Below, piece after piece: positions 27,177-35,271 of a DNA stretch of 64,000 nucleotides. How positions within the stretch are numbered: the stretch's first letter is position 1; every line of letters starts with the position of its first letter. The stretch is taken from contig NZ_JAJFOW010000002.1 of NCBI RefSeq assembly GCF_020731285.1, forward strand, positions 310,001 to 374,000, given 5' to 3'. Position numbers and translations under genes: made by a program. The stretch comes from Cohnella baijiui (GTDB lineage Bacteria; Bacillota; Bacilli; Paenibacillales; Paenibacillaceae). The notes under the pieces are model-generated. The model was not told the origin of the DNA. It searched no databases and saw only the letters and a program-made list of their open reading frames with translations.

Positions 27177-27511
27177 GCGAGAACTCGGAGAGAACGTCAC
27201 CAGAATCAGCCCGCTCCCTGCTATTGACAAATCAAAGTAGAACTTTGACTCCAAGGAGGGTTTCAACAGATAAACTGCCCATCAGCATGTGCAATATTCT
27301 GGATGCCAATATGAGCGACAAAACGATTTCCGCGGCGGAGACTTTTCTGTATTCTCAAGACAACATTGACCTCATACCAAGCAACATCGAACTGTCCGTT
27401 TCGGAAATTAACCTGCGGGATGAAATGGGCAGCGATAAAATACTGGCCTCATTGCTGGAATCGATGAAGAAAACTACGATTACATTTTAATCGACACCAA
27501 TCTCATTTGGG
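27177..27511 (+). pseudogene. Degraded ParA/Soj-type partition ATPase
   Basis: Recognisable ParA pieces occur in shifting frames. RELGENV matches the region after the Walker A loop. QSRTLTP and TDKLPISMCNILDAN match the QSNLT...TDKP..ILDA region. NIDLIPSNIELSVSEINLRD and SDKILASLLESMKKT follow. Then, one base out of frame, YDYILIDTN is the start of the Walker B stretch. The Walker A motif and the C-terminal half are absent, and there are at least two frameshifts plus a stop. ParA genes belong to plasmids, conjugative elements and chromosomal partition loci. At this position, beside the tRNA fragment, it is best read as a relic of the inserted element. Confidence 0.65.
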
Positions 27512-27547
27512 GGATCGGGAGTGAATCTTTGCTAGCGCTAGCATACC

Positions 27548-28255
27548 TTACATTTGTTGCATTACTTTAATGAGTTCTTCAATAGCACTCTTACCGTCGC
27601 CCTTGTATGAAGATCCATGCATAACAGCAAGTGTTTTAGGGTTTAGATCTGCTAGTTTACGAAGCATCTGCTCTGTATGTAAGGTATAGGGAATATAGTT
27701 GGAAAATGGACCTTGTGAGTTTTGTAACACTTCTTTAAACCGATCAATTAAACTATTCTCAGTGAGTGGTTCCACATCACCGTTTTGATGGAACAAGTCA
27801 GAAGTGAAGAGAGTCCGGTCGGTCTCTTCAAAAAGCAATCCTGCATCCCACCCATGCGGAAGATGGGGTGTGCGCAAGTAACGGAATCTTTTTTTCCCAG
27901 TACTGAATACCTCGTTGTCCTGAAGCGAACGAATCGGTCTAATAGCGAAATCCCCGTTTACCGCCGCCCCAACAATCCCGGTTACAGCCTCAGCTTGAGG
28001 TGCAATTGTGAGCCATTCATTGAGTGCACCGCATTCGTCCGATTCGAAATGACTGTAACTAATCCAGCGCAATTGTTTAAGATCAATTAGGCTAGCAACT
28101 GCTTGACTGAACTGAGAAAAAAGTGATTTTGGGCCTGTATGGTACAAAAGAGGCTCCTCGTCTCGGACTAAAAATGCATTGTACTGGAATCCGGATTCCG
28201 TTGAGAAGATTGAAAGACGAAATACATCAGACTCAATTTCATCAATACGCACCAT
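27548..28255 (-). CDS. MBL-fold protein of the flavodiiron/ODP type
   Basis: A 235-residue metallo-beta-lactamase fold protein without a flavodoxin domain. The metal motif is HFESDECG, that is H-x-E-x-D instead of the usual H-x-H-x-D; this is the signature of flavodiiron proteins and oxygen-binding di-iron domains. Further ligands are probably the histidines in RTPHLPHGWDAG, the aspartate in FTSDLFHQ and the histidine in LAVMHGSSY. It may bind oxygen or reduce O2 or NO with a separate electron donor, or act as an oxygen sensor. AAGGAG precedes the start. It is cargo of the tRNA-Leu island. Confidence 0.82.
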   Translation of the reverse strand: MVRIDEIESDVFRLSIFSTESGFQYNAFLVRDEEPLLYHTGPKSLFSQFSQAVASLIDLKQLRWISYSHFESDECGALNEWLTIAPQAEAVTGIVGAAVNGDFAIRPIRSLQDNEVFSTGKKRFRYLRTPHLPHGWDAGLLFEETDRTLFTSDLFHQNGDVEPLTENSLIDRFKEVLQNSQGPFSNYIPYTLHTEQMLRKLADLNPKTLAVMHGSSYKGDGKSAIEELIKVMQQM

Positions 28256-28310
28256 AAGATTTCTCCTTTTTTCTTACGGATTTTACTTTTCAGGTTTGTT
28301 TATGTTCATT

Positions 28311-28446
28311 CGTTTCCGATCGAACCTTCAATGACCGTTTTCTTGTTGCGGCTCGGCAGGACATCAAGCAATATATGTTCTTCGATATTGGTCAAGACAC
28401 AACGAGGCTTGATAATGTGAGTTTCATCAATACCGAGCCAATAAGA
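28311..28446 (-). pseudogene. ISL3-like transposase fragment
   Basis: The minus strand reads YWLGIDETHIIKPRCVLTNI and continues EEHILLDVLPSRNKKTV. It includes the first catalytic aspartate region (G-I-D-E) and the L-x-D-x-L-x-x-R-x-K segment seen in ISL3-type DDE transposases. The rest of the gene is absent or beyond recognition; upstream bases contain stops. Only about 45 residues survive. Family assignment is from memory of the motif. Confidence 0.5.
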
Positions 28447-28546
28447 GCCTCAAAACGCAACGTTTCTTCAAGGCGGTTGATGTGGAGCTGATTTGTTCTA
28501 CATTGTGCGTAATTTTGCAATTTTTCTTCGCAATCCTGTGTGTCAA

Positions 28547-29089
28547 TTATACAACGGCTTCCTTCCATGCTTCCTGCCAAATCTGCTCCACAGTTTCCTC
28601 GGCAGTTTGATCGGAAGAGTTAAGCCACATACCGATCTTGGGCGTTTCTTCGCGCAATCTGCGATCAAGCTCAGCTATTGTCCACAAACCATACCCTTTT
28701 TTGGGTCGAGCCGCTTCCCTACATGCTATAATTTCCTGACTCGGTGTCAGCACGATAACGTATAACGGACGATTCCGAATAAAGTCTATGGTTTCCTGAA
28801 GCATAGAACCGATAATAACATCCTGTATCACGACATTAAACCCCGCTTCAAAGTAAGCGTCTGCGGCAGCGGCGGTAATTTGGTGGCGCAAGCGAAGCTG
28901 CTTGATCGCTTCTCCCTCCGAATCCTGCAGCATCTCCTCTCTTCCGCTAACGATCATCCTTCGGAATGTATCTCCGCGCAAATGAACTCCTTTATTAAAT
29001 TTTTCAGCAAGCAGTTGAGCAACCGTCGACTTTCCCGAGGCCATTGCCCCAGTAATCACAATAATCCCTCTTTTTTCCTGCGTACGCAC
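28547..29089 (-). CDS. AAA_33-type small P-loop kinase/phosphotransferase
   Basis: A 180-residue P-loop protein with Walker A GAMASGKST near residue 15, followed by LRGDTFRRMIV and, around residue 80, NVVIQDVIIGS as probable Walker B. The layout is that of chloramphenicol phosphotransferase-like and gluconate kinase-like proteins that phosphorylate small molecules; zeta-toxin kinases are a more distant option. The start chosen is GTG 29089 (VRTQEKRG), with AAGGTGAG six bases upstream. The longer reading to 29212 has an unstructured, unsupported N-terminus. It is island cargo; the substrate is unknown. Confidence 0.75.
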   Translation of the reverse strand: MRTQEKRGIIVITGAMASGKSTVAQLLAEKFNKGVHLRGDTFRRMIVSGREEMLQDSEGEAIKQLRLRHQITAAAADAYFEAGFNVVIQDVIIGSMLQETIDFIRNRPLYVIVLTPSQEIIACREAARPKKGYGLWTIAELDRRLREETPKIGMWLNSSDQTAEETVEQIWQEAWKEAVV

Positions 29090-29261
29090 AGCTATCTCAC
29101 CTTTCTTTGATCGATTGAATGTTGAAACTTGGTTTTTAGCATGAATTCGGCCAACGGATTTCCGCCTGTCAGATCCATCACTAAAAATAGCAACGTCATA
29201 CTTCGGATCCATACCCCAGCGGATTGCAATAAGCGAATAAGGTCCCTCAAAGCGTGCGCTG

Positions 29262-30629
29262 CTAATTTTTTGTTTTATCCGTCAAATCATCGATATTCTT
29301 CTCCCCTTCATCCTTGATGTCGTCATAAACCTGCTTGCCGTTTTGGGAAACTTCGTTATATAAGCGCCTGCCCGTTTTATCTGCGTAACTCCACGCAAAA
29401 CTTTTGCGTTCGCCAATTTTTTTACTGATATCGCTCCAAGGGAAATCATTTTCTTGCTTCATTTTTATATATTCAAGGGCCGCCAGCAAATTTGCATTTT
29501 CCTGGTTCACCAGACGCTGCATCGTTTCCCGCGTCTTATTGAGCTCACCTTGTTTCTTTTCCTTTTGAATATTGGCTTGCCCTGTTCCTTTTTCGATCCA
29601 AAGCGTCCACTCGCCGCGCAGTTTTTCATACGCCTTGATCAAGTAATTTTTCAGCGCTTCATCATTATCAATGGAAGCAAACTCTCCGCCGCCGGATGCA
29701 GCAACCTGCCGGAGCATCTTTTGACCTTCATTATCCACATCAAAGCCAATAATATTGACAACTGTCTTCACCTTGGATTGATGGAGCTCTTTGGCAACCT
29801 GTACGGGATCGCCTCCGCATGTCTCAATTCCATCGCTTACCACATATACGACCGAATCGGTTGTCTCAGGATCTATATCCTGCTTTACAGATTCCAGCGC
29901 ATTCGCAATTGGTGTCCATCCGGCAGGTTTCACATCTTGAAGCGCCGCTTTTATTTGATCTGTCTGCACGCCTTGACCATGAAAGATTTCTTCCGTACTG
30001 CTGCAAGATATTTGTTTATCTTCATTGCTTCCAGTTCCCTTATGCCCATAAACCCGCAACGATGCCTCTGCATTTTTGGGCAGCTTATCCCCGAAGCTCT
30101 GAATGGCTTCTTTTGCGGAATCCATTTTTGATTTGCCATTAATCTTTGCATTCATGCTGCCGCTTGCATCCAGCAAAATTGAAATATGCAGCTTCCTACT
30201 GGTGGGCAAAGTAATTTTTGCATTAGGCCGCTGATTATTCACAGTAATATCGGATTCAAAATTAATGAAAGTGGACACATAGGGACGATAGTCTTCAGCC
30301 AACAGGAGGAGTAGTTCTTCCATATATTGATCGGCTGTCAGGTCAGTTGGCAATTTGTCCAAAGCCTCCTGAACATTCTGTTCATTATAGTCGATACCGG
30401 TAAGACGTCCCGGAGGTTTCATTAAAATTTGTTCATCCGTTAATACAATATGAGGTTTGCTTTGTTTCGAATCTATGGATTCCTGAATGTTTGAAATATT
30501 TTCTGCCGGTTCGTTATCCTGACTGGACTCTGACGGCTGAGTGTCTGCAGTATTCTTTTCAGGTTCGTTACTGCAACCTGCAAGGATTACGATTATTGTT
30601 AAAACGATGAAGATCGAAGTTCTTATCAT
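29262..30629 (-). CDS. VWA-domain lipoprotein
   Basis: A 455-residue secreted lipoprotein with lipobox ILAGC at about residue 19 and an acidic, Ser-rich linker. The von Willebrand factor A domain has an intact metal-ion-dependent adhesion site: DASGSMNAK near residue 154, T in PAGWTPIA and D in VVSDGIETCG. After it comes a charged helical C-terminus (TRETMQRLVNQENANLLAAL). VWA lipoproteins bind proteins or matrix at the cell surface, often in a metal-dependent way. GGAGGTAAG precedes the start. It is a single gene within the island. Confidence 0.87.
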   Translation of the reverse strand: MIRTSIFIVLTIIVILAGCSNEPEKNTADTQPSESSQDNEPAENISNIQESIDSKQSKPHIVLTDEQILMKPPGRLTGIDYNEQNVQEALDKLPTDLTADQYMEELLLLLAEDYRPYVSTFINFESDITVNNQRPNAKITLPTSRKLHISILLDASGSMNAKINGKSKMDSAKEAIQSFGDKLPKNAEASLRVYGHKGTGSNEDKQISCSSTEEIFHGQGVQTDQIKAALQDVKPAGWTPIANALESVKQDIDPETTDSVVYVVSDGIETCGGDPVQVAKELHQSKVKTVVNIIGFDVDNEGQKMLRQVAASGGGEFASIDNDEALKNYLIKAYEKLRGEWTLWIEKGTGQANIQKEKKQGELNKTRETMQRLVNQENANLLAALEYIKMKQENDFPWSDISKKIGERKSFAWSYADKTGRRLYNEVSQNGKQVYDDIKDEGEKNIDDLTDKTKN

Positions 30630-30755
30630 TAACTTACCTCCGAATAATCTTCAAATATACGATCAAAAGCCATGAGCCCGCACACCGCCAGCATTACTAC
30701 GCGAGATTGGATTCATCCTCCCCACATTTTCACCAAGGACTAGGAGCGAAGCTGC

Positions 30756-31070
30756 TTAGTTGTTTCTGGCCGCTTGTTCCCTCAATTGAGTATGAAATTC
30801 GTTAATGACTATTTTGCCGTCTCCTTGAAGGAGGAGCCGATACGATAAGAAGTATTTCTTTCCATCGATAATAAAGACCCCGGCTTTATATCTAGGCGAA
30901 GCAATGCCTGTTCTTTTTACAGCAGTCCAAGGGAACTTGAAATTTCCGGATTGTACTTCTTCTATCGAAGAGTAAGGAATGTGGATCGTTTTTCTCAAAT
31001 TAGTAACCGCTGTCCATCCTGAAATATTCACTTCTACGCCACGATCACCTAAGACAACTTGAACACTCAT
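30756..31070 (-). CDS. Small protein with a PH-like beta fold, function unknown
   Basis: A 104-residue soluble protein of alternating beta strands (VQVVLGDRGVEVNISGW, KTIHIPYSSIEEVQSG, KYFLSYRLLLQGDGKIVI) ending in a helix. The pattern resembles bacterial PH-like domains such as those of the YokE/bPH group, in which the phrase IPYSSIEEV is common. It has no membrane segment. A strong AAGGAGGA is nine bases before the ATG. It stands between the VWA lipoprotein and the ABC operon. Resemblance is by pattern only. Confidence 0.6.
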   Translation of the reverse strand: MSVQVVLGDRGVEVNISGWTAVTNLRKTIHIPYSSIEEVQSGNFKFPWTAVKRTGIASPRYKAGVFIIDGKKYFLSYRLLLQGDGKIVINEFHTQLREQAARNN

Positions 31071-31118
31071 CCTTTGCGTCCTCCTTTTTACATCAAGGCT
31101 ACTGTTACGCTTATTTGG

Positions 31119-31904
31119 TCACGAAGCAGGCAACTCTTTTCGGGATAAATAGAAATGCGATAAAATCAGGAAAACGACGATAAGCAACAACGTGACCGCC
31201 GCTGTGGTCATAAAGTGAGGCAAAGCACTGCCAGAGATCATGATATGGACCGCATGGTTCGTCAAATGCGCAGGATTCATGATTTGAAATCCAGATCCCA
31301 ATGCGGTTGCGACTTTCAAAAAAATGAGAACGAAAAGCGATACGACGGCAACTCCCGACGATCTGGATAGCAAGGAGCCCATCAGAAGCGTCAACGTTAC
31401 CATAAACAGACACCAGGTGTAATAAACACCCAAGCCTGCGACGATTCTGGACAATGGTACAAAGCTGTACAAGTAGGAGGTATACAAGCCTGCTATCAAC
31501 ATACCGGTTGCGACAGCTCCCGCGACGATAGCAGCCTGCCCGATCCACTTGCCCAACAAGTACTCGCCTAAGGAGGCATTGCGCGTCAAAATAAAGGTCA
31601 GCATTCCATTATCCTTATCCGATACCACAATACTCATCATTCCGATGACGATAACCAATAAACCCAATTGGTCAAATTGATTGGTTACGGTCGATGCCAA
31701 AACATCTTCTGCCGTTATCTGGGGTAATGCAATATTGACCCCTTCAGGCAAGCCCCCGGCAAGCTCCAGGATTTGTGGCAGGTAATAGGACGAAAGAGGC
31801 TGAATGATCCCCAAAAACATGAACACAACAGGAAACCACAATAATTTGTAGCTTCTACTGGCTTCCAGCCATTCTTTCTTTAATAGAACTGACAAGTGGT
31901 TCAC
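31119..31904 (-). CDS. ABC-2-type transporter permease (YxlG-like)
   Basis: A 261-residue membrane protein with six predicted segments and no large extracytoplasmic domain. GMMSIVVSDKDNGMLTFILT with its D-K-x-x-G-x-L motif is the cytoplasmic segment typical of ABC-2 permeases. The start is a GTG three bases after the stop of the ATPase gene. With the ATPase and the PLDc_N protein it forms a unit like YxlE-YxlF-YxlG of Bacillus subtilis. Confidence 0.85.
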   Translation of the reverse strand: MNHLSVLLKKEWLEASRSYKLLWFPVVFMFLGIIQPLSSYYLPQILELAGGLPEGVNIALPQITAEDVLASTVTNQFDQLGLLVIVIGMMSIVVSDKDNGMLTFILTRNASLGEYLLGKWIGQAAIVAGAVATGMLIAGLYTSYLYSFVPLSRIVAGLGVYYTWCLFMVTLTLLMGSLLSRSSGVAVVSLFVLIFLKVATALGSGFQIMNPAHLTNHAVHIMISGSALPHFMTTAAVTLLLIVVFLILSHFYLSRKELPAS

Positions 31905-31907
31905 CGC

Positions 31908-32807
31908 TTACCTCACCATCCTGATAAAAATATCTTCCAGACTTTCTTGTACCAGTTCGAACTTTTGAATCGGCAACTGCAAACTTCTGATACGATCTAA
32001 CAGCCATATTCTTCCGCTGGCAATGTCTTTAACACGCACTTTGACGAAACAGCCGGTTGGGTCAATCGATTCCACGATATTTTCGTTTACAAGCTTCGGG
32101 GCCCACTCATGAACGCGAGGCGCCTGTATGATGAAAATGGGTTGCTGATGAGATTCAAGCACCTGATGGAGGGTGCCACTGAAAAGCAATTCACCCTGAT
32201 TCAGGATAAGGATTTTGTCGCTTAATTCTTCCGCATCGTGCAAAATATGAGTGGAAAAAAGAATCGTCGTATTCTGTTTGATGGATTTCAACAATTCCAG
32301 CATGTCTCTTCTGCCTAGTGGATCCAGTGCGGAAACCGGCTCATCCATAATAAGCAATTTCGGTTGATGGATAAGTGCCTGAGCGATGCCCAATCTTTGC
32401 TTCATCCCTCCCGAATAGGTTCCGATCCGTTTGTTTTTCGCCTTACTCAGCCCCACTAATTCCAGCAATTCGTGCATTCGCTGCTCCAAGCTCTCTTGAT
32501 CGATATCCGACAGCCTGCCTAGAAACGTGAGCAATTCCTTTCCTGTCATCCACGAGTAGAAGGTGGGGTGTTGCGGCAAATACCCGATAAACGGACGTTT
32601 TCTGTCATGACGCTCTCCTTGAAATAGAATTTGACCGCCTGAAGGCTTCGTTATCCCGATGAGCATTTTGATAATTGTCGTTTTACCAGCTCCGTTCGGA
32701 CCGAGAAGGGCTGAGAATTCGCCCTGTTGGATTTGAAAGCCAATGTCTTTAATAATTTCTTGTTCCCCATATTTTTTTTGGAGATGATTCACCTGGAGGA
32801 TACTCAC
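31908..32807 (-). CDS. ABC transporter ATP-binding protein (YxlF-like)
   Basis: A 299-residue ATPase with Walker A GPNGAGKTT, Q-loop GYLPQHPTFYSW, signature YSGGMKQR, Walker B LLIMDEPVSALD and switch histidine FSTHIL. A C-terminal extension of about 80 residues is present, as in DRA-type ATPases. GTG 32807 starts immediately after the PLDc_N stop, so the two are coupled. The partner is the ABC-2 permease downstream. The substrate is unknown; such pairs often confer resistance to peptides or antibiotics. Confidence 0.92.
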   Translation of the reverse strand: MSILQVNHLQKKYGEQEIIKDIGFQIQQGEFSALLGPNGAGKTTIIKMLIGITKPSGGQILFQGERHDRKRPFIGYLPQHPTFYSWMTGKELLTFLGRLSDIDQESLEQRMHELLELVGLSKAKNKRIGTYSGGMKQRLGIAQALIHQPKLLIMDEPVSALDPLGRRDMLELLKSIKQNTTILFSTHILHDAEELSDKILILNQGELLFSGTLHQVLESHQQPIFIIQAPRVHEWAPKLVNENIVESIDPTGCFVKVRVKDIASGRIWLLDRIRSLQLPIQKFELVQESLEDIFIRMVR

Positions 32808-32808
32808 C

Positions 32809-33030
32809 TTAGCGATCCTTCCTTCCTAGGATAAAGTACAAAATCGGACCGAAAAGACTGACGAAAACAATGATTGCGGTCCAAATCAGCCTGTATTCTG
32901 TACTAAGATCTCTTCTTAACAAATCCCGTAATGCCACAACTAGTAGAATCAAATGTAGAATGAGAAAGGGTATAAGAAGCGGCAGCCATTTCCATAGTTC
33001 TTCTATCCCGATTGAGTAGCCGTAATGCAT
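32809..33030 (-). CDS. PLDc_N-domain small membrane protein (YxlE-like)
   Basis: A 73-residue protein with two membrane segments. The loop LLRRDLSTEYRLIWTAIIVF and the end GPILYFILGRKDR are characteristic of the phospholipase D N-terminal (PLDc_N) family. In B. subtilis the related YxlE works in the sigY operon with the YxlF-YxlG ABC pair, in part as a negative regulator. Here the sigma factor and YxlC/YxlD are absent and an HTH regulator takes their place. AAGGAGG precedes the ATG. Confidence 0.82.
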   Translation of the reverse strand: MHYGYSIGIEELWKWLPLLIPFLILHLILLVVALRDLLRRDLSTEYRLIWTAIIVFVSLFGPILYFILGRKDR

Positions 33031-33043
33031 TTGCGAATCCTCC

Positions 33044-33586
33044 TTAGCTTTTTGACGAGTTTTGCGGAATAAACATGCCTGCGAAAACTCGAGCGGTTCG
33101 TTCGGGTGTCGGCTGTTTCTTTATCGCTTCTTCGATGCACTTGTTAACGGACTCGACGAGCTCGAGAAATTCTTCATTCGTCAGATGAAGAGGCGTATAC
33201 CAATAACCGAATCCCTCATCTTCATACCGGGTTGGCGGCGCTTCCGTCAGATACGTTGTCACTAACTGAAACAAATTGCCGTGAAATGCCGTGAAATGGC
33301 GAATATGATCTTCCTGGGAAGTATTTTCAATTTCGTTTTCAGGAACTTTCAAGTTATCTTTCCGAATTGAAAACACTCGCTCTTCAGTTCCCTTCACATT
33401 TTTCTTATCGATGATCTCGATCAGATCCCCCTTAAGCAAAAGATTGATATGACGATATAAGGTAGCTTGGGGAACGTCGCCAAGCACATCTAACAGCTCA
33501 GCAATCGTCAACGGCTTGCCGAGAAGCAATTGTTGTATAATCCGCATTCGAACAGGATGAAGAAGCAAATCGGCTTTTTTTGTCAT
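33044..33586 (-). CDS. HTH transcriptional regulator (ArsR-like winged helix)
   Basis: A 180-residue regulator whose N-terminal 90 residues form a winged helix (PVRMRIIQQLLLGKPLTIAEL and LGDVPQATLYRHINLLLKGD). The longer C-terminal part resembles the helical ligand domain of YhjI/YvmB-like proteins. The start is ATG 33586 with GGAGGA eight bases upstream. A perfect 26-bp palindrome lies 16-41 bases before the start. It heads the operon with PLDc_N, ATPase and permease and is therefore probably an autorepressor that releases the ABC operon on ligand binding. Confidence 0.85.
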   Translation of the reverse strand: MTKKADLLLHPVRMRIIQQLLLGKPLTIAELLDVLGDVPQATLYRHINLLLKGDLIEIIDKKNVKGTEERVFSIRKDNLKVPENEIENTSQEDHIRHFTAFHGNLFQLVTTYLTEAPPTRYEDEGFGYWYTPLHLTNEEFLELVESVNKCIEEAIKKQPTPERTARVFAGMFIPQNSSKS

Positions 33587-33601
33587 CGAAATTGTCCTCC
33601 A

Positions 33602-33627
33602 TATTATCATTATATATAATGATAATA
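33602..33627. promoter_or_regulatory. Perfect 26-bp palindromic operator
   Basis: TATTATCATTATA (33602-33614) is followed directly by its exact reverse complement (33615-33627). It contains TATAAT, so the operator overlaps the likely -10 box of the regulator operon. Confidence 0.75.
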
Positions 33628-34108
33628 GTGCATTTTTTTGAAATTGTACATCGTTTGCTATCCGATTTAATTAAAACCACGCCGATTTCCGTAGAGATCT
33701 TCGAATACAACCTCAATTCCCCACGGTACCTCGTTTGGTTCACCGAAGAAATTGATACCGTTTGGCTTCATTTTTTGTCACTGCCAATACATAATGACCA
33801 ACAGATGACGGCGTAAGTTGTCCTGCTGGTGACTCAAGTTGTCCGGTCCGAGATGAGAAGAAAGGGAGAATCATGACAATTCTCCCTGGATGACGCGCTT
33901 GATCATATGATCGTCGATGATGGGCGGATGAGCCTACTGGAGCTTTAGATACTGTGACATCGGAGGCGATAGCAACTTTGTTACGCAAGTAAATACAGAC
34001 AAGCAAGTGACTATGGTTATCGTCACGCATGCGCGAAATGGTAGAAGAAACAAGCGGATGATAAGCCATGAGCGTGTTAATGCTGCCCGTTCCTAGATGA
34101 TGCTGGAT
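33628..34108. other. Gene-free stretch with possible IS-end repeats
   Basis: No reading frame here has a ribosome site or a recognisable motif. AAGTTGTCC occurs at 33815-33823 and again, in the same orientation, at 33836-33844, 21 bases apart. Short repeats with such spacing occur in multimeric ends of IS21-type elements, but no transposase was recognised beside them. Most likely this is eroded mobile DNA within the island. Confidence 0.35.
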
Positions 34109-34450
34109 TCAGGATCGGGCAGCATTTTTGTACCTCCCGATGTATTTTGCTGCCCCTCTAGCATCCTTCATCTGCTTGACCTTTTGGTCGCTCAGAAACC
34201 ATTTGAGCATCAGGTCCATCAGCAACTTCTGCATGACTTTCTCGTCTGGGCTATTTGTACTCAGGTCATTCAGTTTTTTACGATCAGCAAAGTAAAACTT
34301 CCGCAACTCTTTCGGCACAGTAAATACCGTATGTCGATGCGGAACATTCAATATCCGCTCTTCTTATTTCTCTGCCCACTCGTCCGTATACTTCTTTCCG
34401 CAGCCATGACAAAATCGGCTCTTACATGTAAGGCAATCAACACTGGTTAA
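34109..34450 (-). pseudogene. Degraded IS91-like transposase
   Basis: The upstream part reads CLTCKSRFCHGCGKKYTDEW, the N-terminal zinc finger of IS91-type (Y2, HUH) transposases. It ends in a stop, and after a frameshift the reading resumes with NVPHRHTVFTVPKELRKFYF and LNDLS, the conserved segment that normally follows the zinc finger. The end, KYIGRYKNAARS, resembles a motif near the catalytic region, so the middle appears deleted. The remnant lies 40 bases from the 3' end of tRNA-Leu. Confidence 0.6.
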
Positions 34451-34492
34451 CAATAAAAAACCCTTCCCGAGAGAAGAGTTTGATTTTAAGTA

Positions 34493-34579
34493 TGGTGCGG
34501 TCGAGAGGACTCGAACCTCCACGGTATTGCTACCACTGGAACCTGAATCCAGCGCGTCTGCCAATTCCGCCACGACCGC
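34493..34579 (-). tRNA. tRNA-Leu (anticodon CAG)
   Basis: Acceptor GCGGTCG (34579-34573) pairs with CGACCGC (34503-34497), followed by discriminator A and encoded CCA (34495-34493). The anticodon stem CTGGA/TCCAG encloses loop TTCAGGT, which gives anticodon CAG. A variable arm of class II size and the T arm GAGGTTCGAGTCCTC are present. It is the integration target of the 7.5-kb island on its 3' side. Confidence 0.95.
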
Positions 34580-34628
34580 ATGCCGCGAGTCCCGGTTGTT
34601 ACCGTTCCTCTTTGCGACGACAAGGGAT

Positions 34629-34657
34629 ACCATACCGAATGCCGAAGCAAATGTAAA
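34629..34657 (-). promoter_or_regulatory. Promoter of tRNA-Leu
   Basis: On the minus strand TTTACA (34657-34652), 17 bases, then TATGGT (34634-34629), about 50 bases before the tRNA. Confidence 0.55.
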
Positions 34658-34698
34658 GCTGTTTTTCGCTTTCCTTAAAAATGTGCAAATCCGCCGCG

Positions 34699-35271
34699 TT
34701 AATGGGCGTGCGAGCCGGGCTTGCGATCGCTCTCCTCCCCGCCCGAGGCCCCCATCCGATATTCGAGCGGCGTCATGCCGACCATCCGCTTGAACAGCTT
34801 TTGAAAATAAATCTTGTCTCCGTAGCCGACGAGATGCGCGATCTCGTACACTTTCAAGCCGGGGTGGTCGCGGAGGAACTGCTTGGCTTTGCCGATGCGC
34901 ACCCGGTTGAGGTAATCGGTGATCGTCTCCCCCCGTTCCCGGCTGAACAGCTTGCTGATGTAGCTGGCGTTGAAGCCGACCTGATCCGCGATGTAAGTCA
35001 GATCGATGTCCCGATGATACGATTGGTCGATCAGCTTGCGGATTCGCTCCGTCGTCGCGTTTTCGGCCGGCCGCGGCGCGGCGGCGGTTGGCGCGGCGGC
35101 ACCTTCGCCCGCGGTGCCGGTCGCGGTAGGCTTGCGCGCCGCGCAGCGGTCCAGCAGGCGGAACACTTCGACCTTGTCGATCGGCTTCAGCAGATAGTCG
35201 GTCGCGCCCGCGCGCATCGCCCGCCGCGCGTATTCGAAGTCGTTGTAGCCGCTCAATATTCTCATGGGATC
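34699..35271 (-). pseudogene. 5'-truncated YesN-type response regulator
   Basis: The reading starts inside a receiver domain at ILSGYNDFEYARRAMRAG, retains the conserved lysine (DYLLKPIDK) and continues through an Ala/Pro/Thr-rich linker into a complete AraC domain (LTYIADQVGFNASYISKLFS; HLVGYGDKIYFQKLFKRM). The first half of the receiver, with the acidic pocket and the phosphorylated aspartate, is missing. Upstream of about 35271 the frame carries no receiver sequence. GC content is higher than in neighbouring genes. The AraC domain could still bind DNA if expressed, but it is scored as a pseudogene. A kinase partner is absent. Confidence 0.75.

Noticed and set aside
27053..27490. Single-frame reading of 145 codons taken as an intact hypothetical gene
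   Set aside because: Its start lies in the bidirectional terminator, and its second half is the ParA relic in one of several frames.
33740..34069. Leftward frame of 109 codons in the gene-free stretch
   Set aside because: No ribosome site, no recognised motif and codon use unlike the neighbours; possibly part of an eroded IS but not supportable.
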